64,000 nt of DNA, taken from positions 1 to 64,000 of the forward strand of contig JAPHTO010000117.1 of NCBI GenBank assembly GCA_026196955.1. Reading direction: 5' to 3'. Below, one piece after another: positions 56,596 to 64,000 of this stretch. A model generated the notes under the pieces. The model had not been told where the DNA came from, did not search any database, and worked only from the letters and a program-made list of their open reading frames with translations. The first letter of the stretch is position 1; each line of letters begins with the position of its first letter. Origin of the DNA: Colwellia sp. (GTDB taxonomy: Bacteria; Pseudomonadota; Gammaproteobacteria; Enterobacterales; Alteromonadaceae). The translations under genes were made by a program, and so were the position numbers.

Positions 56596-57674
56596 TGTTA
56601 CATTGGTTAGCTGAATATTTAACCCAGTACTATAGTGCCTTTAATGTCTTTTCATATTTAACATTTCGCGCCATTGTAAGTACGTTAACAGCGCTATTTA
56701 TTTCCCTCTATTTTGGGCCGAAATTGATCCGCTATTTACAAAAAATGCAAATAGGTCAAACAGTGCGAGATGATGGCCCTGAAAGTCATTTATCTAAATC
56801 GGGCACGCCAACCATGGGTGGTCTGTTAATACTTGCCGCAATTGTCTTTAGTGTTTTACTTTGGGGCGACTTAAGCAACACCTATGTTTGGGTCGTACTG
56901 TTTGTGGTAGTGAGTTTCGGTTTAATAGGGTTTGTTGATGATTATCGCAAAGTTATCCGTAAAGACTCGAATGGTCTTATCGCCAAATGGAAATATTTTT
57001 GGCAAACGGTAGCAGGTTTAGCAACAGCAGTATTTTTGTATCAAATATCTCACCCTGATCAAACCTTTTTACTGATCCCATTTGTCAAGGATGTCATGCC
57101 ACAATTAGGCATGTTGTACATTGTAATGACTTACTTTGTGATTGTCGGCACCAGTAATGCGGTTAATTTAACTGACGGTCTAGACGGGTTAGCTATAGTG
57201 CCCACTATTATGGTTGCTGGTGCCTTTGCACTTTTTGCTTATGTTACCGGTAATGTTAATTTCTCTAGCTATTTAAACATTCCTTATATCTCAATGACCA
57301 GTGAGTTAGTGGTTGTCTGTACCGCAATTGTTGGCGCTGGCTTAGGGTTTTTATGGTTTAACACTTATCCAGCGCAAGTCTTTATGGGCGATGTAGGCTC
57401 ACTAGCATTAGGCGCTGCGCTTGGCGTGATCGCCGTTTTAGTCAGACAAGAGTTAGTACTTTTTATCATGGGTGGCGTTTTTGTGATGGAAACTGTCTCG
57501 GTCATTTTACAAGTTGGCTCGTATAAAATGCGGGGTCAACGAATTTTTCGAATGGCGCCAATTCATCATCACTATGAATTAAAGGGTTGGCCAGAGCCAA
57601 GAGTGATAGTGCGTTTTTGGATTATTTCATTAATTTTAGTGCTAATAGGCTTAGCCACCTTGAAACTGCGTTAA
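56595..57674 (+). CDS. mraY: Phospho-MurNAc-pentapeptide translocase MraY
   Basis: An integral membrane enzyme of 359 residues and about ten helices. It makes lipid I from undecaprenyl phosphate. Active-site segments are [34 protein letters not shown] and [15 protein letters not shown]. It begins inside the murF stop codon and is followed 50 bases later by murD. Confidence 0.97.
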   Translation: MLHWLAEYLTQYYSAFNVFSYLTFRAIVSTLTALFISLYFGPKLIRYLQKMQIGQTVRDDGPESHLSKSGTPTMGGLLILAAIVFSVLLWGDLSNTYVWVVLFVVVSFGLIGFVDDYRKVIRKDSNGLIAKWKYFWQTVAGLATAVFLYQISHPDQTFLLIPFVKDVMPQLGMLYIVMTYFVIVGTSNAVNLTDGLDGLAIVPTIMVAGAFALFAYVTGNVNFSSYLNIPYISMTSELVVVCTAIVGAGLGFLWFNTYPAQVFMGDVGSLALGAALGVIAVLVRQELVLFIMGGVFVMETVSVILQVGSYKMRGQRIFRMAPIHHHYELKGWPEPRVIVRFWIISLILVLIGLATLKLR

Positions 57675-57724
57675 ATTGGCGAACAGCTTGATACGTACAA
57701 CTAAAAAGAGAACTAAATAAAGTA

Positions 57725-59128
57725 ATGACATTGTTAACAGCATTTAAAAATAAACAACTACTTGTGCTAGGCGCTGGGCTAACGGGTATGTCCTGTGCGC
57801 GCTTTTTAGCATCGCAAGGATTATGTTTTGCTGTTAATGACTCTCGCGAGAACCCTTTTAGTGCTGACTATAGCGAATTGCAATTTAGAGAAGAGTTTGA
57901 ACAGGCTATCTTATCTTTAGGTTGTTGGGATTCAGACTTAATTGCCAATGCAGATGTGATTTTGATCAGTCCGGGCATTGATAGCTCAATTGCTGAAATA
58001 GCCCAATTTATCAAAGCAGATTGTCAGGTTATTGGTGATGTTGAGCTGTTTTGCCAGCTTAACAATCAACGTAATAAGCCTATTTCTTTACTTGCTGTAA
58101 CAGGCTCTAACGGTAAATCTACCGTGGTGTCTTTAGTATATTACCTAGCTAAAGCATTAGGGGTAAATGCACAGCTTGGCGGTAATATTGGTCAGCCAGT
58201 ATTGGATTTATTTACGCAAGCGTCTGACTTACCCGAGTTTCTTATTTTAGAGTTATCGAGCTTTCAGTTAGAGACCTTAAACAGTATGAAAGCGATTGCG
58301 ACATCTGTGCTTAACGTTAGTGATGATCACTTAGATCGCCACCAAAGCATGGCCAATTATCAAGCCATTAAGCAGGGTATTTATCGACAAGGAAAGTTTG
58401 CTATTACCAATCGTGATGACATAGCAACGAGTAAGTTAGATAAAACTCAACCTCAACTTTCTTTTGGCTCTGCTGAGCCAAGTGAGAATGAGTTTGGTGT
58501 GAGATCGCTAAATGGCAATACTTACTTAGCTTTTGGTGATGAAAACCTTATCGCCCTAGAAGAGCTACCACTTGCCGGTATGCACAATGCACTAAACTAT
58601 TTAGCAGCATTAGCCTTAGGCTATAGTGCGGGCTGGTCGTTAGCAGCCATGGTGAAAAGCTTAGCAGGTTTTACTGGCTTAGCGCATAGGTGTCAGCGGA
58701 TACAAACCACTGATGGTATTACTTGGATAAATGACTCAAAAGCCACCAATGTGGGGGCTACATTAGCAGCAATTGACGGCTTGGCAAAAACAATATCAGC
58801 ACATCAACACTTAATTCTTATTGCAGGAGGCGATGGTAAAGGGGCTGACTTTACGCCGTTAGCAAAGCCTATATCACAGCATGTAAGTCACCTTATTACG
58901 CTAGGTAAAGACGGTGACAAAATTGCCGATTTATTAAATGAAACGGATAAGTCACATGCAGTTTCTGACTTATTGCAAGCGGTGAAAATTGCCAAAGAAC
59001 ATGCACAAGTTGGAGATGTGGTTTTATTATCACCGGCCTGTGCCAGTTTGGACATGTTCAAAAATTTTGTTGAACGTGGCGAAAAATTTACCTTGGCAGT
59101 AAAAGCGTTAACTGAGGTGAAAGTATGA
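57725..59128 (+). CDS. murD: UDP-MurNAc-L-alanine:D-glutamate ligase MurD
   Basis: It adds D-glutamate, the second stem residue. It has 467 residues. The N-terminal Rossmann part begins KQLLVLGAGLTGMSCARFL, the ATP loop is AVTGSNGKSTVVSL, and later motifs include NVSDDHLDRH and WINDSKATNVGATL. Its stop overlaps the ftsW start by four bases (ATGA). Confidence 0.96.
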   Translation: MTLLTAFKNKQLLVLGAGLTGMSCARFLASQGLCFAVNDSRENPFSADYSELQFREEFEQAILSLGCWDSDLIANADVILISPGIDSSIAEIAQFIKADCQVIGDVELFCQLNNQRNKPISLLAVTGSNGKSTVVSLVYYLAKALGVNAQLGGNIGQPVLDLFTQASDLPEFLILELSSFQLETLNSMKAIATSVLNVSDDHLDRHQSMANYQAIKQGIYRQGKFAITNRDDIATSKLDKTQPQLSFGSAEPSENEFGVRSLNGNTYLAFGDENLIALEELPLAGMHNALNYLAALALGYSAGWSLAAMVKSLAGFTGLAHRCQRIQTTDGITWINDSKATNVGATLAAIDGLAKTISAHQHLILIAGGDGKGADFTPLAKPISQHVSHLITLGKDGDKIADLLNETDKSHAVSDLLQAVKIAKEHAQVGDVVLLSPACASLDMFKNFVERGEKFTLAVKALTEVKV

Positions 59129-60378
59129 CTACCTCAACCGAGCAAATGAAATTACCATTGGCAGGGCTGAAGAGTTTTGCGACAAATGTTAATACGCACC
59201 TATCAGGTATTTTTAGCCCTGAAAAATCGCAACCGAGCCACAGCTGTGCAGTATTTGATCGTAGTTTCATTATCTTAGCATTGAGCATGTATATGATCGG
59301 GCTGATTATGGTCGCTAGCTCATCAATGCCAGTAGCAGAGCGTTTATTTAATAACCCTTTTCATTTTGTTATTCGTCATGCCATTTATATCGTTTTAAGT
59401 TTGGGAATTGCAGGTGTTGCTTTACAAATTCCAATGTCGTGGTGGCAAAAAAATAGCAGCTATTTATTGATGTTCGGTATTGTACTTTTAATCACTGTGT
59501 TATTGATTGGTCGTTCTGTGAATGGCTCAACTCGTTGGATCGTGTTAGGCCCTATTACGGTACAAGCCGCAGAGCCCGCTAAGTTATTTTTCTTTTGCTA
59601 TCTCGCGGCTTACCTTGTGCGCCGTCGTGATCAGGTGATGGAAGATTGGCGAGGTTTTGCAAAACCACTTGTGGTGTTTGCAGTACTCGCTGCTTTGTTG
59701 TTAAGACAGCCTGATTTGGGGACTATCATAGTGATGTTTGTCACCACTTTTGGGTTGTTATTTTTAGCGGGTGCTAAGTTATGGCAGTTTATCAGTTTAG
59801 CTTCTGTTGGCGTGATTTTATTATCTTTGTTAGCAATATTTGAACCTTATCGCTGGCGTCGTATCACTAGCTTTTTAGATCCTTGGCAAGATCCGTTTGG
59901 CAGCGGTTATCAATTAACACAATCGTTGATGGCTTATGGTCGAGGTGAAATTTTTGGTCAAGGCCTAGGAAACAGCATTCAAAAATTAGAATATTTACCT
60001 GAAGCACATACTGATTTTGTAATGGCAGTGTTGGCAGAAGAGTTTGGCTTTGTCGGTGTTTCAGTCATTCTACTGCTGAGCATGATACTGGTGTATAAAG
60101 CCCTTTTATTGGGACGAAAAGCATTAGTAAAAGAGAAGTTTTTTGAAGGTTTTTTTGCTTACGCAATTGGTATTTGGATGTGTTTTCAAACGGCAGTTAA
60201 TATTGGCGCTAGCGCGGGGATTGTTCCAACAAAAGGCTTAACAATGCCATTGATAAGTTATGGCGGTAGCTCAATGATCATCATGACCATTGCGGTTGTG
60301 GTGCTGATCCGTATTGATCATGAACTACGCATGCAAAGCATACAGGCCACCTCTTCTAAAAGTAGGGGGGCAAAATAG
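59125..60378 (+). CDS. ftsW: Septal peptidoglycan glycosyltransferase FtsW
   Basis: A SEDS-family polymerase of 417 residues with about ten helices. The long N-terminal cytoplasmic tail of about 50 residues is typical. Family motifs are ITVQAAEPAKLFFFCYLAAY, RQPDLGTIIVMF, EAHTDFVMAVLAEEFGF and GLTMPLISYGGSSM. It works with FtsI. It overlaps murD by four bases and shares one base with murG. Confidence 0.96.
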   Translation: MTTSTEQMKLPLAGLKSFATNVNTHLSGIFSPEKSQPSHSCAVFDRSFIILALSMYMIGLIMVASSSMPVAERLFNNPFHFVIRHAIYIVLSLGIAGVALQIPMSWWQKNSSYLLMFGIVLLITVLLIGRSVNGSTRWIVLGPITVQAAEPAKLFFFCYLAAYLVRRRDQVMEDWRGFAKPLVVFAVLAALLLRQPDLGTIIVMFVTTFGLLFLAGAKLWQFISLASVGVILLSLLAIFEPYRWRRITSFLDPWQDPFGSGYQLTQSLMAYGRGEIFGQGLGNSIQKLEYLPEAHTDFVMAVLAEEFGFVGVSVILLLSMILVYKALLLGRKALVKEKFFEGFFAYAIGIWMCFQTAVNIGASAGIVPTKGLTMPLISYGGSSMIIMTIAVVVLIRIDHELRMQSIQATSSKSRGAK

Positions 60379-61502
60379 TGACTTCGCAACAACCAACGTT
60401 ATTAGTGATGGCAGGAGGCACAGGAGGTCACATATTTCCAGGCCTTGCTGTGGCAGACATGTTAAAGCAAGAAGGCTGGAATATACATTGGCTTGGTACA
60501 TCAGATCGTATGGAAGCGACCATAGTACCTGAACATGGTTATGATATTTCTTTTATTAATATCAGCGGTTTACGTAATAAGGGCATATTGTCGTGGTTAA
60601 AATTACCTTTTAAGTTAATGAATTCGCTATGGCAAGGCGTTCAGGTAATGAAGGCAGTAAAACCTGATGTTGTGCTAGGTATGGGAGGTTATGCCAGTGG
60701 CCCCGGTGGTTTAGCGGCATGGCTAATGAAAAAGCCTTTAGTGGTACACGAACAAAATGCGGCAGCGGGTTTAACTAATAGGCTATTAAGCCGTATTGCT
60801 AGCAAAGTATGTAGCGCTTTTCCGAATGTTTTTGGCGAAAAAATAGCAGCACAAGTGGTAGGCAACCCGTTAAGAGCCAGTATCAGTGAGCAAGCTTTAA
60901 TGGTTGATGATGCTAGAACAGAAGAGACAGATAAAACCAGTCGTAATATTTTAGTGATTGGTGGTAGTTTAGGTGCGCAGGTATTGAACCAAGTTGTGCC
61001 AGAAAGTTTTGCCCAGCTGGTAAAAAATGAAGAAGGTGCTGTGCCTTTTAATATTTGGCATCAAACGGGAAAAGGAAAACAAACGCAGGTTGTCGCGGCT
61101 TATAATCAGTACCATTTTGATGATGAACAAGTGCGAGTAACAGAGTTTATTAAAGAAATGGCAAGTGCTTATCAATGGGCTGATATTGTTATTTGTCGTG
61201 CAGGTGCTTTAACTGTTTCTGAATTGGCTATGGCGGCAAAACCCGCTATTTTTGTGCCTTTGCCGCATGCGGTTGATGATCATCAAACCGAAAATGCTCA
61301 GTATCTGGTGTCGCGTGGCGGAGCAAGCTTAATTAAGCAAAGTGAGCTAACCAGTGATGGTTTAGCAAAAATGTTAGCAGGGTTATTTAGCGAAACACAA
61401 ATATTGAATACTATGGCGCAGGCAGCCTTTGCGGCTGCTGATGTCAACGCAACGCGTAAGGTTGCACAAATTTGCCAGCAATTAATCCCTGCTAGTAAGT
61501 AA
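60378..61502 (+). CDS. murG: UDP-GlcNAc transferase MurG (lipid II synthase)
   Basis: A peripheral membrane glycosyltransferase of 374 residues that turns lipid I into lipid II. It starts at GTG 60378 within the ftsW stop. It has [16 protein letters not shown] at the N-terminus, [15 protein letters not shown] and [25 protein letters not shown] near the C-terminus. It is 31 bases upstream of murC. Confidence 0.96.
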   Translation: MTSQQPTLLVMAGGTGGHIFPGLAVADMLKQEGWNIHWLGTSDRMEATIVPEHGYDISFINISGLRNKGILSWLKLPFKLMNSLWQGVQVMKAVKPDVVLGMGGYASGPGGLAAWLMKKPLVVHEQNAAAGLTNRLLSRIASKVCSAFPNVFGEKIAAQVVGNPLRASISEQALMVDDARTEETDKTSRNILVIGGSLGAQVLNQVVPESFAQLVKNEEGAVPFNIWHQTGKGKQTQVVAAYNQYHFDDEQVRVTEFIKEMASAYQWADIVICRAGALTVSELAMAAKPAIFVPLPHAVDDHQTENAQYLVSRGGASLIKQSELTSDGLAKMLAGLFSETQILNTMAQAAFAAADVNATRKVAQICQQLIPASK

Positions 61503-61533
61503 AACATATATAGAGTTAAAACAGAGTAATACT

Positions 61534-62979
61534 ATGAGTCAAACAGCAAGAAAAAATAGCTTAACAAAAATACCTGAAATGCGTCGTGTTAAACGCATTC
61601 ATTTCGTTGGTATTGGTGGTGCTGGCATGGGTGGTATTGCTGAGGTATTACTCAATGAAGGATACCAAATTTCAGGCTCTGATATTGGTGAAAACCAAGT
61701 AGTGAAGAGACTAAAAACACTTGGGGCAATTATTCATATTGGTCATGCTACTGATAATGTGATTGGCGCAAGCGTTATTGTTGTCTCGACTGCTATTGAT
61801 AAGAACAATCCTGAATTATTAGCGGCACACGCCTCGCGAATTCCTGTGGTTCGCCGTGCTGAAATGTTGGCAGAGTTAATGCGTTTTCGCCACGGTATTG
61901 CCATTGCAGGTACTCATGGCAAAACCACAACAACCAGTTTAATTGCCAGCATTTTTGCTCAAGGTCAGCTAGATCCTACGTTTGTTATTGGCGGCTTATT
62001 AAATAGTGCAGGCACTAATGCTCGTTTGGGCACTAGTCGGTATTTAGTTGCTGAAGCCGATGAAAGTGATGCGTCATTTTTACATTTACAACCTATGGTA
62101 TCAGTAATCACCAATATTGATGCTGATCATATGGAAACTTACCAAGGGGATTTTGAAAAGCTCAAAGATACCTATATTGAATTTTTGCATAACTTGCCTT
62201 TTTACGGCTTAGCAGTGGTATGCATTGACAATCCTGTTGTGCGTGAGTTACTGCCGAGGATCAGCCGACAAGTGATCACGTATGGATTTTCACAAGATGC
62301 TGATATTCGTGCGGTGAACTATCAACAAGATGCGGGTGTAAGCTATTTCACTGTCGAAATGGATGGCCAGCCACCACTTGATATGAGTGTGAATTTACCG
62401 GGCCAGCACAATGTGTTAAATGCATTAGCAGGGGTGGCGGTTGCAAAAGATGAAGGCATCAGTGATGAAGCTATTTGTCAGGCATTAACTGAGTTTGCAG
62501 GAATTGGCCGCCGTTTCGAGCAACTGGCTGATTTAAGTACCAGCGCAGGTGATATGGTGTTAGTGGATGATTACGGTCATCACCCAAGTGAAGTGAAAGC
62601 AACTATTTTAGCCATGCGAACAGGTTGGCCTGATAAGCGTTTGGTGATGATATTTCAGCCGCATCGTTATTCACGTACCCGTGATTTATATGAAGATTTT
62701 GTTGAAGTTCTGTCAGAAGTTGATTGCTTATTTCTACTTGATGTTTATTCCGCGGGTGAAGCGCCTGTACCAACAGCAGACAGTAAGAGTTTAGCGCGCT
62801 CTATTCGTCAACGCGGTCAAATTGAACCTGTTTATGTTAGTGATGTTGATAAACTTCCAGAGCTGCTAGCAGCACAACTAAAAGACAATGACATGGTAAT
62901 CACCCAAGGTGCCGGTAATATTGGTGCTGTAGCAAGAAGCTTATCAAGTAATACTTTGCTACAAGTAGGTAAGGCTTAA
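61534..62979 (+). CDS. murC: UDP-MurNAc:L-alanine ligase MurC
   Basis: The first peptide ligase of precursor synthesis, 481 residues. The N-terminal part is [18 protein letters not shown], the ATP loop is [15 protein letters not shown], and [13 protein letters not shown] and [16 protein letters not shown] follow. Its stop codon shares one base with the ddl start. Confidence 0.97.
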   Translation: MSQTARKNSLTKIPEMRRVKRIHFVGIGGAGMGGIAEVLLNEGYQISGSDIGENQVVKRLKTLGAIIHIGHATDNVIGASVIVVSTAIDKNNPELLAAHASRIPVVRRAEMLAELMRFRHGIAIAGTHGKTTTTSLIASIFAQGQLDPTFVIGGLLNSAGTNARLGTSRYLVAEADESDASFLHLQPMVSVITNIDADHMETYQGDFEKLKDTYIEFLHNLPFYGLAVVCIDNPVVRELLPRISRQVITYGFSQDADIRAVNYQQDAGVSYFTVEMDGQPPLDMSVNLPGQHNVLNALAGVAVAKDEGISDEAICQALTEFAGIGRRFEQLADLSTSAGDMVLVDDYGHHPSEVKATILAMRTGWPDKRLVMIFQPHRYSRTRDLYEDFVEVLSEVDCLFLLDVYSAGEAPVPTADSKSLARSIRQRGQIEPVYVSDVDKLPELLAAQLKDNDMVITQGAGNIGAVARSLSSNTLLQVGKA

Positions 62980-63911
62980 TGATGAATATTGAGCAAGTAA
63001 AAAAACAGCCTATTGCGGTTTTATATGGTGGCAATTCTGCAGAGCGCGAAGTATCGCTAAATTCAGGCAAAGCAATTGCGCAAGGGCTAGAGCAGGCAGG
63101 TTTTAATGTTGTGTTGGTAGATACCAAAGAACAGCCATTAACCGATTTAGTAGAACAGCAAATAAAACGTGTTTTTATTGCCTTGCATGGTCGAGGCGGA
63201 GAAGACGGCTGCTTGCAAGGCGCGCTAGAGTATTTAGGGATCGCTTATACTGGCGCGAATGTTTTAGGCTCAGCATTATCAATGGATAAAGTGCGCAGTA
63301 AGCAAATATTTAAAGCATGCGATTTACCCACCGCACCGTTTTCAGTAGTGACAAAGGCTGAATTTGCCTCACTTGATATTTCAAAACTACTCGCCGACTT
63401 GGGTGGCAAAGTGATGGTTAAACCTGCCCATGAAGGGTCAAGTATCGGCATGGCGATGGCAGATACAAGTGAAAAGTTACATAACGCGCTTGTTGAAGCA
63501 TTTGGTTTTGATGGCGATGTGTTAATCGAGGCTTGGATTGATGGTCCAGAATATACCGTTGCCATATTAGGAGACGAAGCATTACCGGCAATTCATATGG
63601 AAACTCCTCGAGAGTTTTATGATTACGAGGCTAAGTATCAATCAAAAAGTACACAATATCACTGTCCGTGTGGCTTAACATCAGCGCAAGAAGCCAAAAT
63701 AAAAGCATTGTCTTTGCAAGCATTTAAGGCAACGGGAGCGAGTGGTTGGGGTCGTGTTGACCTTATGCAAAATAGCCAAGGTGAATGGCAATTATTAGAA
63801 GTGAATACTGTGCCCGGCATGACAAAAACGTCATTAGTGCCTAAGGCAGCAAAAGTGCATGGTTTGACCTTTAGTGAGTTGGTTGAGCGTATCGTTTTAT
63901 TGAGTTTGTAA
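62979..63911 (+). CDS. ddl: D-alanine-D-alanine ligase (DdlB)
   Basis: An ATP-grasp enzyme of 310 residues that makes D-Ala-D-Ala for MurF. It has [54 protein letters not shown] and [20 protein letters not shown] at 62979 and the next codon ATG at 62982 are both possible. The place between murC and ftsQ identifies it as the DdlB type. Confidence 0.96.
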   Translation: MMNIEQVKKQPIAVLYGGNSAEREVSLNSGKAIAQGLEQAGFNVVLVDTKEQPLTDLVEQQIKRVFIALHGRGGEDGCLQGALEYLGIAYTGANVLGSALSMDKVRSKQIFKACDLPTAPFSVVTKAEFASLDISKLLADLGGKVMVKPAHEGSSIGMAMADTSEKLHNALVEAFGFDGDVLIEAWIDGPEYTVAILGDEALPAIHMETPREFYDYEAKYQSKSTQYHCPCGLTSAQEAKIKALSLQAFKATGASGWGRVDLMQNSQGEWQLLEVNTVPGMTKTSLVPKAAKVHGLTFSELVERIVLLSL

Positions 63912-63928
63912 ACCAGTTGTATTTTTAA

Positions 63929-64000
63929 ATGAGTCGTAAAATGGCAAATAAGCAATTAGCAACACAAAATCAGCAAGTTTTGGCTTTTGGCCTAGGCTTA
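63929..64000 (+). CDS. ftsQ: Cell division protein FtsQ, N-terminal fragment (cut by window edge)
   Basis: Only the first 24 codons are visible: a polar, basic start (MSRKMANKQLATQ) leading to VLAFGLGL, the beginning of a membrane helix. A second in-frame ATG is four codons in. The gene is identified mainly by position after ddl in a canonical dcw cluster, supported by this N-terminal layout. Confidence 0.7.
   Translation, partial: MSRKMANKQLATQNQQVLAFGLGL

Overview
The window reads as chromosome of a low-GC marine gammaproteobacterium, most likely Alteromonadales and close to Colwelliaceae (Colwellia/Thalassotalea type). That placement is inferred from the AT-rich coding style, the classical mraZ-to-ftsQ division cluster, the respiratory nitrate and NO genes, OvoA and the GlyGly-CTERM-like tail; it was not tested by a search. 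No rRNA, tRNA, insertion sequence, prophage or CRISPR array was seen. The dcw cluster runs off the right edge (ftsQ is cut) and the nar operon runs off the left edge (narH is cut).

Region 1 (1-18.4 kb) is nitrate respiration and nitrate handling. narK-narG-narH are on the minus strand. narX-narL and a pldA outer-membrane phospholipase are divergent from them. Two more nitrate/nitrite porter-family MFS proteins follow, divergent from each other, and the second is followed by a PP2C phosphatase-Ser/Thr kinase fusion. Next come a small membrane protein, a PqqD-like protein, a NapH/NosR-like polyferredoxin and an outer-membrane barrel. A perfect FNR box and NarL-like heptamers lie upstream of narK, and a near-perfect FNR box lies upstream of narG.

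Region 2 (18.5-28 kb) holds a four-gene MacAB-like ABC export operon (minus strand), an amicyanin-like cupredoxin, norCB behind a second perfect FNR-type box, and a chemoreceptor.

Region 3 (28-36.3 kb) has an S10 carboxypeptidase followed by a tightly packed run: DUF808 membrane protein, glutaredoxin, TPR-GGDEF diguanylate cyclase, a divergent glutamine-synthetase-fold protein, and OvoA (5-histidylcysteine sulfoxide synthase/methyltransferase of ovothiol synthesis). The GS-like/OvoA pair is the best candidate here for an undescribed system, possibly an ATP-dependent ligase acting in ovothiol metabolism.

Region 4 (36.3-49.6 kb) has glnK-amtB behind a recognisable sigma-54 promoter with NtrC sites. 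It then has a GH97 glycosidase, a secreted cyclophilin with a sortase-like tail, a TPR hybrid histidine kinase overlapping a membrane-anchored surface-antigen-like protein, a DyP peroxidase, a secreted transglutaminase-like protein and a DmdC/FadE-like acyl-CoA dehydrogenase.

Region 5 (49.8-64 kb) is the dcw cluster in canonical order: mraZ, rsmH, ftsL, ftsI, murE, murF, mraY, murD, ftsW, murG, murC, ddl, ftsQ. Most genes overlap or nearly touch. A -35 element and three 10-bp-spaced GTGG repeats upstream of mraZ look like the MraZ autoregulatory operator.
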